From contig NZ_CP048817.1 of NCBI RefSeq assembly GCF_014171475.1, forward strand, positions 4,680,501 to 4,744,500: 64,000 nucleotides of DNA, written 5' to 3'. The position numbers and the translations under genes are program-made. Below, piece after piece: positions 50,209 to 59,645 of the stretch (position 1 is its first letter; the number at the start of each line of letters is the position of its first letter). This stretch comes from Sphingomonas sp. So64.6b (GTDB lineage Bacteria > Pseudomonadota > Alphaproteobacteria > Sphingomonadales > Sphingomonadaceae). The notes under the pieces are model-generated. The model did not search any database. It saw only the letters and a list, made by a program, of their open reading frames with translations, and had not been told where the DNA came from.

Positions 50209-52575
50209 TCATTCGTTGGATGCCTGCTCGTAAATCTGGTCTTCGAGCTCTCGAAGCGCGGCCTCATAGGCAGCTTTGCCGCCAAAGGCACCCCTGATGA
50301 TCTCCGTCGGAGTGCCGAGCTGGGTGAACGGCTTGAGGCGCAAAACCTTGTTATCCTCGATGGTTTCGACGCCTTCATCGGCATATTTTTCCAGCAGCGC
50401 CTCCAGCACCGCCCGGGCCTTGTCGCCATATTTAGCGAAGTAATTGCGCTTCTTCACCTTCTCCGCCCGTTCGCGCCGGGTCAGCGGCGGTGCGCCAAAC
50501 GCGACGTGGACCAGCAGGTCGAAATCGCCGAAATCCTTGCCCACCGTTTCTGCAAGATTGGCGAGGATGACGCCGCGCTGTTCGAGTTCGTCAATGATCG
50601 CCTGTTTGCGTTCGCTGGCGTTCCAGTGCCAGATGAACTCGTCGAGCGATTGGTACTCCGACGCGATCTGCTTGCGGGCATAGTCGCGATAGGATTCGGT
50701 GACGAGCTTGCCGTCGGTACCGACATATTCGATCCGCTCGTTCAACACGCGCGCAGTGACGCCGCTGACGACGAATTTGTAACTGCCGCCGCCGGTGTCA
50801 TCATCGTCGTCGTCGTCGGCAACTTCATCGTCATCCGGATCGCCGTCAGGTTCCTCGGGACCGGGCGCGTTCGGGTCATCGTCCGGGCCCAGGATGACGA
50901 TCGGCGGGCCATCAAAGGCATCGTCGCGGAACAGCGCGGTGGCGTGCTTGAAATCCATGATCGTGAAGAAGAACTTGTTGTTGTCCTCATCAATCCGCGT
51001 GCCACGCCCGATGATCTGTTTGAACATGGTCATCGAATTGATCGTGCGATCGATGACGATCAGCTTGCAGGTCTTGGCATCGACGCCGGTAGTCAGCAAT
51101 TGCGAGGTGGTGGCGATGACCGGATAGGGCTCCTCAGGGTCGATGAAACGGTCCAGCTCTGCCTTGCCCTCGGTGCTGTCGCCGGTGATGCGCATGACAT
51201 ATTTGCTGTTGTCCCTCGCGAGCTTGCCCGCCGCATTCACGATGGCTTTGCGCATCCGTTCGGCATGGTCGATGTCTTCGCAGAAGATGATCGTCTTCGA
51301 CATCGGATCGGTGGTCTGCAGGAATTTCATCACCCGCTCCGCGACCAGTTTCGTGCGCTGGTTGAGGACCAGGGTGCGGTCCATGTCCTTCCGGTTATAT
51401 TCGCGGTCTTCGATCAATCCGCCGAGATCATCGACCATGCCGGGCGGCGGGGTCCAGCCGAGTACGTCGAGGTCAATGTCGATCCGGATGACCTTGTAGG
51501 GCGCAAGGAAGCCATCCTCGATGCCCTGCTTCAAGGTGTAGGTGTAAACCGGATCGCCAAAATAGGTGATGTTGGAGACGTACTCCGTCTCTTTCGGCGT
51601 GGCCGTCATGCCGACCTGCACCGCACTGTCGAAATAATCTAGGATCTCACGCCAGGCCGAATCCTCCGCCGCGCTCCCCCGGTGGCACTCGTCGATGACG
51701 ATCAGGTCGAAAAAGTCCCGCGACACGGATTTGAAAATCTTGTCGGCCTCGTCCGTGCCGGTGATCGCCTGATAAAGCCCGAGGTGGATTTCATAGGCCG
51801 GGTCGATCTTGCGGTTCTTGATCTTTGTCATCGCCGCGCCGAACGGCTTGAAATCGTTGACCAGCGTTTGATCGATCAAAATATTGCGATCGGCCAGGAA
51901 CAGGATGCGTTTGGCGGTGCCGGCCTTCCACAGCCGCCAGATGATTTGAAAGGTGGTGTAGGTCTTTCCGGTGCCGGTTGCCATGACCAGCAGTACGCGA
52001 TTCTGCCCCTTCGCTACGGCTTCAACGGTCCGGTTGATTGCCTCCACCTGATAATAGCGTGGCTCCTTACCCGAAGCATCGATGTGATAGGGCTGTTGGA
52101 CGAGGCTCTGCTCCTCCTCCGTGATCTGGTGAAACCTGCGATAGCGCTGCCACAGGGTTTGGGGATCGGGAAAGGCGTCCATCCCATATTCGATTTCTGT
52201 CGGATCGTCGGCGGGCGCAGCGCGATTATGTTCCGAAAACCCATCGCCATTCGAACAGAATGCGCTCGGAACATCAAGGATTTCGGCATAACCCAGGGCT
52301 TGTTGTAGCCCGCTGCTGATCGAGTGTTTGTTATCCTTGGCCTCTACAACGGCCAGCGGCAGACCTGGCTTCAACGAAAGGACGTAATCGGCGAATTTCC
52401 GCTTCTTCTTGTTCCTCGAAGACAAGTTACCGCGAACGACAACCGGGCCGGGTGCCAATGTAACCTCCCGGCGAATTTGTTGCATCTGATCCCAGCCAGC
52501 CTGCTTGATCGCAGGCGTTATAAACAGGTCACAGATATCGATCTCGCTGCACTTCTTTTTCTCGGATGAGTCCAA
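50209..52575 (-). CDS. hsdR: Type I restriction enzyme motor/nuclease subunit HsdR (EcoEI-type)
   Basis: A 788-residue subunit. The PD-(D/E)XK nuclease region has [21 protein letters not shown] (Asp, Glu-x-Lys). Helicase motor: Walker [11 protein letters not shown] near residue 200, DECHRG near 294, TATPKE, and [11 protein letters not shown] as motif VI. An acidic linker (Asp/Glu-rich, about residues 585-620) precedes the EcoEI-type C-terminal domain, which contacts the methylase. Start codon is TTG at 52575; no better start is in frame. First gene of the operon; upstream 52576-52759 should hold its promoter. Confidence 0.93.
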   Translation of the reverse strand: MDSSEKKKCSEIDICDLFITPAIKQAGWDQMQQIRREVTLAPGPVVVRGNLSSRNKKKRKFADYVLSLKPGLPLAVVEAKDNKHSISSGLQQALGYAEILDVPSAFCSNGDGFSEHNRAAPADDPTEIEYGMDAFPDPQTLWQRYRRFHQITEEEQSLVQQPYHIDASGKEPRYYQVEAINRTVEAVAKGQNRVLLVMATGTGKTYTTFQIIWRLWKAGTAKRILFLADRNILIDQTLVNDFKPFGAAMTKIKNRKIDPAYEIHLGLYQAITGTDEADKIFKSVSRDFFDLIVIDECHRGSAAEDSAWREILDYFDSAVQVGMTATPKETEYVSNITYFGDPVYTYTLKQGIEDGFLAPYKVIRIDIDLDVLGWTPPPGMVDDLGGLIEDREYNRKDMDRTLVLNQRTKLVAERVMKFLQTTDPMSKTIIFCEDIDHAERMRKAIVNAAGKLARDNSKYVMRITGDSTEGKAELDRFIDPEEPYPVIATTSQLLTTGVDAKTCKLIVIDRTINSMTMFKQIIGRGTRIDEDNNKFFFTIMDFKHATALFRDDAFDGPPIVILGPDDDPNAPGPEEPDGDPDDDEVADDDDDDDTGGGSYKFVVSGVTARVLNERIEYVGTDGKLVTESYRDYARKQIASEYQSLDEFIWHWNASERKQAIIDELEQRGVILANLAETVGKDFGDFDLLVHVAFGAPPLTRRERAEKVKKRNYFAKYGDKARAVLEALLEKYADEGVETIEDNKVLRLKPFTQLGTPTEIIRGAFGGKAAYEAALRELEDQIYEQASNE

Positions 52576-52759
52576 TCCAACTACCCTGTTTGCAAATCGA
52601 CTTTTTCAACATTTGCCTGCCGATGCTGTCGGCACCGTACCAAATGAAGTGCCCAAGTCACGATAATTTCAGGCTTCGCCAAGGCTGCTTTTCTCAAATG
52701 CCAGCCGAAATTAGACCAGCAGCCGTCAATTGACAGAAAATCTCAACGACACCCCTCAA

Positions 52760-54379
52760 TCACCCAAACCCAGCCCTAACCCCCTCCACACGCCGCTCGA
52801 TAATCGCAGCCAGCGACAACCAGACATCGCGCTGCCGCCTCGCCACGCCCGCGTCATCCGGATCCGTGGTGCGCGCCACCTCGGCATTGAATGCCGCCGC
52901 AACCCGCCTGATCTTGGCGAGCGTTCCGCGCAGGCTGACCAGCGTCGCACGCTTGTCCGGCTCGAGGGGCACGCGATAATCGATCTTGTCGTCTTCCCCA
53001 TTGATCAAGACGTCCTCCGGCGGCGGCATCGGCTTGAGCTTCAGGCCCGTCTTCCCGGCCGTCCGCAACAACTCCCGCCACGCCTGGCAATAGATGGCCG
53101 CCTCCAGCACGGTGCGCGGCGGGCCGTTGCCCAGTCTTCCCACCAACGGCTTCACGACCGGGGCCGCGCGTTTCGCCCGATCGTTCCCGTCCCCGCCTGC
53201 ATCGGGCCGGCCTTCATTGCCCCCGCAGCCATCATTTCCGCAGCCATCATTTCCGCAGCCATCATTTCCGCCGCCGCTCCCGCCGTGATCGCCATCCCCT
53301 GGTACTTCGCCCGCCTCGCGCGCCGCGTTGCGCGCCTTGCTAGCGGCCTCCGACGCGCGCTGGCGCTCGTGCCGTTCGCGGTCATATGCCGCCATGATGC
53401 GCAAATTCTGGTCGCGCAGCCGCTCCGCGGGTGATCGTACATCGGGCTCGATCTTCCCGGCATAACGCTGCGGCAAATGCCGCGCGATCAGCGCGCGGGC
53501 ATCGTCCACCGCGAACCATTCGCACCACGCAACCGCCTTTTCATACCCATCCGGCATCGCCTCGATTCCCGGCCGCCGCGCCGGCCATTCCTTCTGCAGT
53601 CCGGCATACAGCTGGGCCAGCGAGTCGAGGTCCAGCACCCACCGTTCCGTCTTGCCCGGCCAGCTCGCGATGCCCCGCACCCGGCCGATCGCCACATCGT
53701 CGGGGTGCGGCGACGGCGCGGCGATCTCCGCATCCAGCGTCGCCGCCTCGGTCAATATCCGCGTCCACACCGCCTTATATTCCACCGCCGCCACGAACTT
53801 CGACTGCGCCGACGCCGGCTCCTCCGGTCCCGCCCAGTCGAAGCCCGGCCCCCCGGATCCCGGCTCCTGGAGTCCAGCTGGCGCGCCGGCCGGACCCTGC
53901 GGAGTGTCCCAAGACGGCGCGCGCGGCAGCGTGGCCACCGGCGCTTCCGCCACGCCGCCACGCGCCGCCTCCGCCGCGGCGCCCTGCGCCGCCTCGGCCA
54001 CGGCGCCATGCGCCGCCTCAGACTGCATCACCAGCCGCGCCAGCGTCGCGGTGGCCAGCCTATTGCCCCGCGCCGCCTTCATCGCGATCTCGCGAAACGC
54101 CGCCTGCATTGCCGGGATCTCGACGAAGCGCCCGCCCGCCTTGACCCGCACCATGCGCATCGCCTCGGCCATCAACATCTCATGGACCGATTCGGCGGGC
54201 AGGCGCGGAACCACCTCACCGCACGGCCGCACCTTCTTCTTGCCCCCCGGATTGGCGCGATTGCCCTTGCCGAAGCGGTGCGCGAGCGGCGGCTTGCCAT
54301 GGCCCACCGCATAGCCGCGCGCTGCCGCGCTCTCCGTCGCCGCCCCTCCGCCGCCGTTCCCTCCGTCCCCGCCCCTCAA
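52760..54379 (-). CDS. DUF5681 domain protein, N-terminus possibly frameshifted
   Basis: About 539 residues. The conserved DUF5681 start GYAVGHGKPPLAHRFGKGNRANPGG is near residue 22. The middle is Ala/Gly-rich, and the C-terminal part is helical with a GNDGC triplicated repeat and a closing PDDAGVARRQRDVWLSL segment. The family is common in sphingomonads and unexplained, sometimes phage-linked. The open frame has only a TTG start (54379) with no ribosome site. A strong GGAGAG-preceded ATG lies at 54440 in another frame (MTKPKGELNRADDAAARMMA) and enters this frame only by a one-base shift in a G-rich stretch. The true protein may therefore start there, or the gene may be damaged. Confidence 0.55.
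   Translation of the reverse strand: MRGGDGGNGGGGAATESAAARGYAVGHGKPPLAHRFGKGNRANPGGKKKVRPCGEVVPRLPAESVHEMLMAEAMRMVRVKAGGRFVEIPAMQAAFREIAMKAARGNRLATATLARLVMQSEAAHGAVAEAAQGAAAEAARGGVAEAPVATLPRAPSWDTPQGPAGAPAGLQEPGSGGPGFDWAGPEEPASAQSKFVAAVEYKAVWTRILTEAATLDAEIAAPSPHPDDVAIGRVRGIASWPGKTERWVLDLDSLAQLYAGLQKEWPARRPGIEAMPDGYEKAVAWCEWFAVDDARALIARHLPQRYAGKIEPDVRSPAERLRDQNLRIMAAYDRERHERQRASEAASKARNAAREAGEVPGDGDHGGSGGGNDGCGNDGCGNDGCGGNEGRPDAGGDGNDRAKRAAPVVKPLVGRLGNGPPRTVLEAAIYCQAWRELLRTAGKTGLKLKPMPPPEDVLINGEDDKIDYRVPLEPDKRATLVSLRGTLAKIRRVAAAFNAEVARTTDPDDAGVARRQRDVWLSLAAIIERRVEGVRAGFG
53223..53267. repeat. Three tandem 15-base repeats in the DUF5681 gene
   Basis: CCGCAGCCATCATTT is repeated exactly at 53223, 53238 and 53253; on the coding strand this gives the repeated residues GNDGC. 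Slippage here changes length by 5 residues without breaking the frame. Confidence 0.9.
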
Positions 54380-54440
54380 TCGCCATCATACGGGCGGCTG
54401 CATCATCGGCGCGATTCAACTCGCCCTTGGGTTTCGTCAT

Positions 54441-54863
54441 GTCTGCTCTCCGGCGCACGCATTGCGCCGGCCGCTAAAAGCCCATCCGGCGGAACAGTTG
54501 AATCGAGCAGAGATGATTTTTGCCCCCACCATCACTCACGCCATTTCCCCGTTTTCCCGCAAGGCATGCCGCGCGATTCCCGTGCCGCCACGTGGATATT
54601 CGCGCAAGATTTCCCGCAGCTTCCCGCAGCAACCCCAAAAAAGCCTTTTCCCGCAGCATCTCCCGCAGCTACGGGAATTTCTGCACCACGCCGGGCATTG
54701 CGCTGGCGATGCGCGCGCTACGCCGCGGCCTCGGCGCCTCGTCGCGGCTCTGATCGACGATCCACATCCCCGTGCCGGGCGACGTGAAGACATAAGAGGA
54801 AGGGTTCCGGATGCGGCTCGCCACAATCGATATCGCGGTCGTCCCGATCGCGCGCCACGCCAT
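54441..54863. other. Gene-poor region with repeated CCCGCAGC motif
   Basis: About 420 bases between the candidate DUF5681 start and dgoK. Exact CCCGCAGC copies are at 54613, 54623, 54650 and 54662, three of the four preceded by two or more T. A minus-strand frame after 54669 encodes RNPSSYVFTSPGTGMWIVDQ with no visible start, perhaps a remnant. No promoter for dgoK is obvious and no RNA gene was seen. Confidence 0.5.
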
Positions 54864-55766
54864 ATGGTGAGCGCACCCGCCTTTATCGCTATCGATTGGG
54901 GCACGACCAATCGCCGCGCTTACGCGATCGCCGCCGATGGCGCGGTGATCGACACGCTGCGCGACGACCGGGGCGTGCTGTCCGTCCCGCGCGAGGCGTT
55001 CGCCGGGGAAGTTGCGGACATCCGCGCGCGGCTGGGCGATCTGCCGATCCTGTGTGCGGGGATGGTCGGCTCGACGCGCGGCTGGGTCGATGTGCCCTAT
55101 CGCCAATGCCCCGCCGGCCTCGACGCGCTGGCCGATGGGCTGGTCTGGGTCGAACCGGGCCGCACCGCGATCGTCCCGGGGCTTAGCGTGAACGGTGCCA
55201 GCGTGAGTGGGGACGACCGCAGCGACGTGATGCGCGGCGAGGAAGTACAGCTGCTCGGCGCGGTCGCCGCCGGCCTTGCGCCCGCCGACGCATTGCTGTG
55301 TCAGCCGGGCACGCATTGCAAATGGGCGCGTATTGGTGGTGGCCGCGTCACCGGCTTTCGCACCGCGATGACCGGGGAGATGTTCGCGCTGCTCAAGGGG
55401 CATAGCCTGCTCGGCGATTTCCTCACCGGCGCGGTCGCCGATGGCCCGGCGTTTCGCGCCGGCCTGGCGCTGGCGCAGGACGATCGCTTGCTCTCCAACC
55501 TGTTCGGCGAACGCGCGGGCGTGGTGCTTGGCCACCGCGATCTGGGCGATACGGCGGCGCGGGTCAGCGGCTTGCTGATCGGCACCGATGTGCGCGAACA
55601 GGCGCTGGACGCGGGGGAGGCGGTGTACATCCTCGCCGATGCCGCGCTTGGCGATCTCTACATGGCGGCGGTCACCGCGGCGGGCGGTGTGCCGGTATTG
55701 CTCGACAGCCATACCGCCTTCGCCGCCGGCATCACCGCAATCTGGAAGGCATATGATGGACGCTAG
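54864..55766 (+). CDS. dgoK: 2-dehydro-3-deoxygalactonokinase
   Basis: A 300-residue sugar-acid kinase of the ASKHA fold. Phosphate-1 motif [83 protein letters not shown]; all characteristic of DgoK. It phosphorylates 2-dehydro-3-deoxy-D-galactonate for cleavage by the aldolase that follows. Upstream steps (galactose dehydrogenase, lactonase, dehydratase) could be supplied by the enzymes at 24202, 20587 and 16140. ATG 54864 lacks a clear ribosome site; GTG 54867 is adjacent. Confidence 0.9.
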   Translation: MVSAPAFIAIDWGTTNRRAYAIAADGAVIDTLRDDRGVLSVPREAFAGEVADIRARLGDLPILCAGMVGSTRGWVDVPYRQCPAGLDALADGLVWVEPGRTAIVPGLSVNGASVSGDDRSDVMRGEEVQLLGAVAAGLAPADALLCQPGTHCKWARIGGGRVTGFRTAMTGEMFALLKGHSLLGDFLTGAVADGPAFRAGLALAQDDRLLSNLFGERAGVVLGHRDLGDTAARVSGLLIGTDVREQALDAGEAVYILADAALGDLYMAAVTAAGGVPVLLDSHTAFAAGITAIWKAYDGR

Positions 55767-56406
55767 ACCGACACTCGTCGCCGCACTGCAGCGCTGCCCG
55801 CTCGTCGCGATCCTGCGTGGCGTGACCCCGGATGAGGTCGAGGGGGTCACCGAAGTGCTGATCGCCGCCGGCATCGGCATGATCGAAGTGCCACTGAACT
55901 CGCCCGACCCGTTCGACAGCATCGCCCGGATCGTGCGCCGTTTCGGCACCGACGCGCTGATCGGCGCGGGCACCGTGCTGAGCGAAGCCGATGTCGCGCG
56001 GGTCGCCGATACCGGCGCGCAACTGGTCATTTCGCCCAATGTGAACATCGCCGTGATCGCCGCGACCGCGCGCCGCGGGCTGATCTCGCTGCCGGGCTAT
56101 TTCACCCCCAGCGAAGCCTTCGCCGCGATCGATGCCGGCGCGACCGGCCTGAAACTGTTTCCCGCCGAGGCCGCTTCACCACGTATCCTGGGTGCGCAGC
56201 GCGCGGTGATTCCGCGCACCGTGCCGATCCTCGCGGTGGGCGGCGTCTCGCCGGAGACGCTCGCCGACTGGCGCGGCGTGTGCGAGGGCTTCGGACTCGG
56301 GTCGGCGCTCTACCAGGCGGGCATGAGCGCGGACCAGGTCGGCGTACGGGCGGCCGCCTTTGTGGCGGCGCTGAAGCTGCTGGATGATCGCACCGCTTCG
56401 TCATGA
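55756..56406 (+). CDS. dgoA: 2-dehydro-3-deoxy-6-phosphogalactonate aldolase
   Basis: A 216-residue class I KDPG/KDPGal aldolase. Glu in [16 protein letters not shown], Schiff-base Lys in [14 protein letters not shown], plus [11 protein letters not shown] and [11 protein letters not shown]. The LNSP and GLKLFPAE variants are those of DgoA rather than Eda. It splits the phosphorylated keto-acid into pyruvate and glyceraldehyde 3-phosphate. It overlaps the end of dgoK, and GGAAGG lies 6 bases before ATG 55756 (ATG 55753 also possible). No dgoD-type enolase-superfamily dehydratase is adjacent, so galactonate dehydration presumably uses the IlvD/Edd enzyme. Confidence 0.9.
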   Translation: MDARPTLVAALQRCPLVAILRGVTPDEVEGVTEVLIAAGIGMIEVPLNSPDPFDSIARIVRRFGTDALIGAGTVLSEADVARVADTGAQLVISPNVNIAVIAATARRGLISLPGYFTPSEAFAAIDAGATGLKLFPAEAASPRILGAQRAVIPRTVPILAVGGVSPETLADWRGVCEGFGLGSALYQAGMSADQVGVRAAAFVAALKLLDDRTASS

Positions 56407-56441
56407 CCGGCCCCCTCGCCCGAGGTCGATCGGACGCGGCG

Positions 56442-57323
56442 TCACCCCGCCGCTTTGGGCGCCGCGATGCCGTTCAGCGCCGCGATCGCCTCGTCCGGCA
56501 GGGTCAGCGATGCCGCCGCCAGATTCTCGCGAAGATGAGCGACCGAGGACGTGCCGGGGATCAGCAGGATGTTCGGCGCCCGCTGCAACAGCCAGGCGAG
56601 GGCGACCTGCATCGGTGTCGCCTGCAGGCGGGCGGCGACCTCGGACAGAGTCGCCGACTGCAGCGGGGAGAAGCCGCCCAATGGGAAGAACGGCACATAG
56701 GCGATCTCGTCGCCCGCCAGCATGTCGATCAGCGCGTCGTCGTCGCGATGCGCGAGGTTATACTGGTTCTGCACGCACACGATCTCGGCGATGCCGCGAC
56801 CTTGCTCGACTTGCTTCGCCGTTACATTGCTCAGGCCGATATGGCGCACCAGCCCTTGTCGCTGCAGCTCCGCCAGCACCTTGAGCGGTTCGGCGATCGA
56901 TCCTTCCGCCGGGCCATGCACGTCGAACATCACGCGCAGGTTGACGACGTCCAGCGCCTCCACAGCGAGGTTGCGCAGATTGTCGTCCACCGCCCGGGCA
57001 AGCTCGTCGCCGGCATAGGCGGGATGCCACGACGCATCCGCGCCGCGCCGCGCGCCGATCTTGGTGACGATCACCAGGTCGTCGCGATAAGGCTGCAGCG
57101 CCTCGCGGATAATCTGGTTGGTGACATGGGGGCCGTAAAAGTCGCTCGTGTCGATGTGATTGACACCGGCCGCCACCGCTTCGCGCAGCACGGCAAGCGC
57201 CGCATCCCGGTCGCGCGGCGGACCGAACACGCCGGGGCCGGCAAGCTGCATGGCGCCATAGCCGAGCCGGTTCACGGTGCGGCCGCCAAGCGTGAAGGTG
57301 CTCGGCCGATCGATCGTCTGCAT
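56442..57323 (-). CDS. Aldo/keto reductase family oxidoreductase
   Basis: A 293-residue NADPH-dependent TIM-barrel enzyme. Tetrad residues: Asp in VNHIDTSDFYG with Tyr in DFYGPHVTNQ, Lys in DLVIVTKIGARRG, and a His-equivalent position in VMFDVHGPAEG; cofactor site LIPGTSSVAHLREN. It resembles the YdbC/IolS-type reductases. Strong AAGGAG before ATG 57323. It converges on dgoA and is divergent from the serine hydrolase; a palindrome (57454-57469) lies in the shared upstream region. Substrate unknown. Confidence 0.88.
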   Translation of the reverse strand: MQTIDRPSTFTLGGRTVNRLGYGAMQLAGPGVFGPPRDRDAALAVLREAVAAGVNHIDTSDFYGPHVTNQIIREALQPYRDDLVIVTKIGARRGADASWHPAYAGDELARAVDDNLRNLAVEALDVVNLRVMFDVHGPAEGSIAEPLKVLAELQRQGLVRHIGLSNVTAKQVEQGRGIAEIVCVQNQYNLAHRDDDALIDMLAGDEIAYVPFFPLGGFSPLQSATLSEVAARLQATPMQVALAWLLQRAPNILLIPGTSSVAHLRENLAAASLTLPDEAIAALNGIAAPKAAG

Positions 57324-57453
57324 GATGTTCTCCTTGATGGCTCACAAGGTAGGCGTTGCCGACTGCGTCGATAATCCGGCATTATCTGAACGGGCTGTAC
57401 GCTTTGGCGGACAATATATAGCGGGAAACCGATACATATTCATGATCCTGATC

Positions 57454-57469
57454 AGAGAATAAATTCTCT
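57454..57469. promoter_or_regulatory. AT-rich palindrome between divergent genes
   Basis: AGAGAAT-AA-ATTCTCT, perfect 7-base arms, lies between the aldo/keto reductase and the serine hydrolase. Its place in a divergent promoter fits an operator, but no regulator gene adjoins it. Confidence 0.45.
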
Positions 57470-57537
57470 TATCTGAAAAAATATGGTTGTTTATCCCCAT
57501 TACGTGTATTAGCATCCTATTACACAGGAGGGGAGTG

Positions 57538-59511
57538 ATGATGAGGAAGAGGTTGGCGCTTGCCGCCATGATGATCGCCGCGGTCGCCGCGTGGCCCGCG
57601 ATCTCGCAGCGGCCCGTGCCTGTAGCGCCCGCTTTGCCGCAGCCGGCGCCGACCGCTCCGCTCGAGCAGGCATCGACCGCGCCCCAGCTCACCGCGACCG
57701 ATGTCGCTGCGTGGCTCGATGGTTTCGTGCCCACCACGATCAGGCAGGGCAAGATCGCCGGTGCGCAGATCGTCGTGGTCAAGGACGGGCAGGTCCTGGT
57801 CAAGAAGGGCTATGGCTATGACGATGTCGCGACCCGGCGGCCGATGGATCCCGATCGGACATTGGTGCGCATCGGCTCCACCTCGAAGCTGTTCACCTGG
57901 ACGGCGGTGATGCAACTCGTCGAACAGGGCAAGATCGATCTCAATGCCGATGTGAACCGCTATCTCGATTTCAGGATCGCGCCGCGTGCCGGACGTGCGG
58001 TCACGATGAACGATCTGATGCGACATCGCGGTGGATTCGAGGAAGGGCTGAAGGATGTCCTGGAATCGGACCCGAAGCGCCTCCAGACCAATGAGGTCTA
58101 TCTCAAGGAGCATGCACGGCCGCGCCTTTTCCCGGCCGGCGCGGTGCCCGCTTATTCCAACTATGGTACGTCGCTCGCCGGTTACATCGTGCAGCGCGTC
58201 TCCGGCGAACCGTTCGACACTTATGTCGAACGCCATATCCTCGCGCCCTTGCACATGGCGCGGACGACGTTTCGCCAGCCATTGCCCGCCGGCCTCGCGG
58301 GCGATGTGTCCAAGGGGTACAGGGTGGACAACGGGCCACCGGACCCGTTCGAACTCGTCACCACCGCGCCTGCCGGCAGCGTCAGCGCGACCGGCGTGGA
58401 CATGGCCAATTTCATGATCGCGCACTTGCAGGACGGGCGTTTCGGCGCCGCGCAAATCCTGCGGCCGGAAACCGCCCGGTTGATGCACACGCCGGCGGTT
58501 CCGCCGCAGCCTGGCTTCGACACCTTGGCCCATGGCTTCTTCCATGGCCATCGCAACGGGCAATTGGTCATCGGCCATGGTGGCGATACGGTGGTGTTCC
58601 ATACCGATATGAACCTGCTGCCCGACAGCGGGGTCGGCATCTTCGTCAACTTCAACAGCCGCGGAGAGAATGACGCGGTCTATGGCGCGCGCGAGCGCTT
58701 GTTCGACCTGTTCATGGATCGTTATTTTCCGGCGGCACAGGCCAAGGACCCGCCAGCGATCGCCTCGGCGGCGGGGGATGCGCAAGCGGTCGCCGGGCGT
58801 TACGAAAGCTCGCGGCGCATCGAATCCGGGTTCCTCGGCCTGTTCTATCTGCTGCAGCAGGATGTGGTGACCGCCAATCCCGACGGCACGATCAGCCTGG
58901 CCTCGATCGAGGACCGCAAGTTCCGCGAGATCGCGCCCGGACTGTGGCGTGAGCAAGGGGGCGCGCGGCAGCTTCAGGTGACAACCATCGATGGCCGCCG
59001 CACCATCGTCAACAGTGACAATCCGACGGCGGTGATCCAGGCGGTGCCGTTCGCCCGCAATGCGCTGCTCAACCAGACCGTTGCGGGGCTCTCGCTCCTC
59101 ATACTGCTCGCCACGCTGTTGGCCTGGCCGGTGCGTGCCTGGCTGCGGCGGTCCTATAAATTACCCAAGACGGTCACGGGCCGTGCGGCATTGGTGCAGA
59201 CGCTGGCGCGCGCCGCCGCGGCTGCCGACATCGTCTATCTGCTGGGCTGGTATTCGACCCTCGCGCCGATCCTGCAGAACCAGCTGGATGTGTACAATAG
59301 CGGCCTGGACAGGTGGGTTCGCACGATGCAGATCGCCGCGATCCTGCCTTTGGCAGGGGCTGCGATCGGGGTGTGGAACGTGTGGCTGACCTTCCGTGCC
59401 GGGCGCAGCTGGGGCGCGAAATTGCGCGCCGTCCTGCTTGCCGCGGCGCTGGTCGGCATCCTGTGGTTTGCCTGGATGGGCAGCCTGATCAGCTTCAATC
59501 TCAACTATTGA
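57538..59511 (+). CDS. Beta-lactamase-like serine hydrolase with C-terminal membrane segments
   Basis: About 657 residues: signal peptide (LALAAMMIAAVAAWPAISQ), then a class C beta-lactamase/penicillin-binding fold with Ser in GSTSKLFTW (SxxK), YSNYG (YxN) and a HGG-type third motif (VIGHGGDTVVF). A DUF3471-like beta section follows, and the last 140 residues have about four hydrophobic helices (LLNQTVAGLSLLILLATLLAW, and others near 575, 605 and 640). The family includes esterases, D-aminopeptidases and peptidoglycan-related enzymes. The membrane tail suggests anchoring with the active site in the periplasm. ATG 57538 follows GGAGGGG. Confidence 0.82.
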   Translation: MMRKRLALAAMMIAAVAAWPAISQRPVPVAPALPQPAPTAPLEQASTAPQLTATDVAAWLDGFVPTTIRQGKIAGAQIVVVKDGQVLVKKGYGYDDVATRRPMDPDRTLVRIGSTSKLFTWTAVMQLVEQGKIDLNADVNRYLDFRIAPRAGRAVTMNDLMRHRGGFEEGLKDVLESDPKRLQTNEVYLKEHARPRLFPAGAVPAYSNYGTSLAGYIVQRVSGEPFDTYVERHILAPLHMARTTFRQPLPAGLAGDVSKGYRVDNGPPDPFELVTTAPAGSVSATGVDMANFMIAHLQDGRFGAAQILRPETARLMHTPAVPPQPGFDTLAHGFFHGHRNGQLVIGHGGDTVVFHTDMNLLPDSGVGIFVNFNSRGENDAVYGARERLFDLFMDRYFPAAQAKDPPAIASAAGDAQAVAGRYESSRRIESGFLGLFYLLQQDVVTANPDGTISLASIEDRKFREIAPGLWREQGGARQLQVTTIDGRRTIVNSDNPTAVIQAVPFARNALLNQTVAGLSLLILLATLLAWPVRAWLRRSYKLPKTVTGRAALVQTLARAAAAADIVYLLGWYSTLAPILQNQLDVYNSGLDRWVRTMQIAAILPLAGAAIGVWNVWLTFRAGRSWGAKLRAVLLAAALVGILWFAWMGSLISFNLNY

Positions 59512-59540
59512 GACTGATCGATCGACCGAGGACCCGGTTC

Positions 59541-59574
59541 CGCGCGCCATCCGCCGTTCGACGGATGGCGCGCG
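59541..59574 (+). terminator. Strong hairpin after the serine hydrolase
   Basis: Perfect 13-base arms (CGCGCGCCATCCG and its complement at 59562-59574) with an 8-base loop, 30 bases after the stop and before the chemoreceptor gene. No T-run follows, so termination may need Rho or the stem alone. Confidence 0.65.
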
Positions 59575-59645
59575 GGCCGGACTTGCCAATCTGTTAACCA
59601 TCGGCCGCTAAAACGCGAGGCTTGTGACTCCAGAGGCTTCGACCA

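Noticed and set aside
49840..51642. 600-codon plus-strand open frame opposite hsdR/hsdM
   Set aside because: No domain and fully antisense to two well-defined type I RM genes.
53223..53267. Repeat units as a regulatory iteron
   Set aside because: The three units lie inside the DUF5681 reading frame and encode a repeated GNDGC peptide, so a coding minisatellite explains them.
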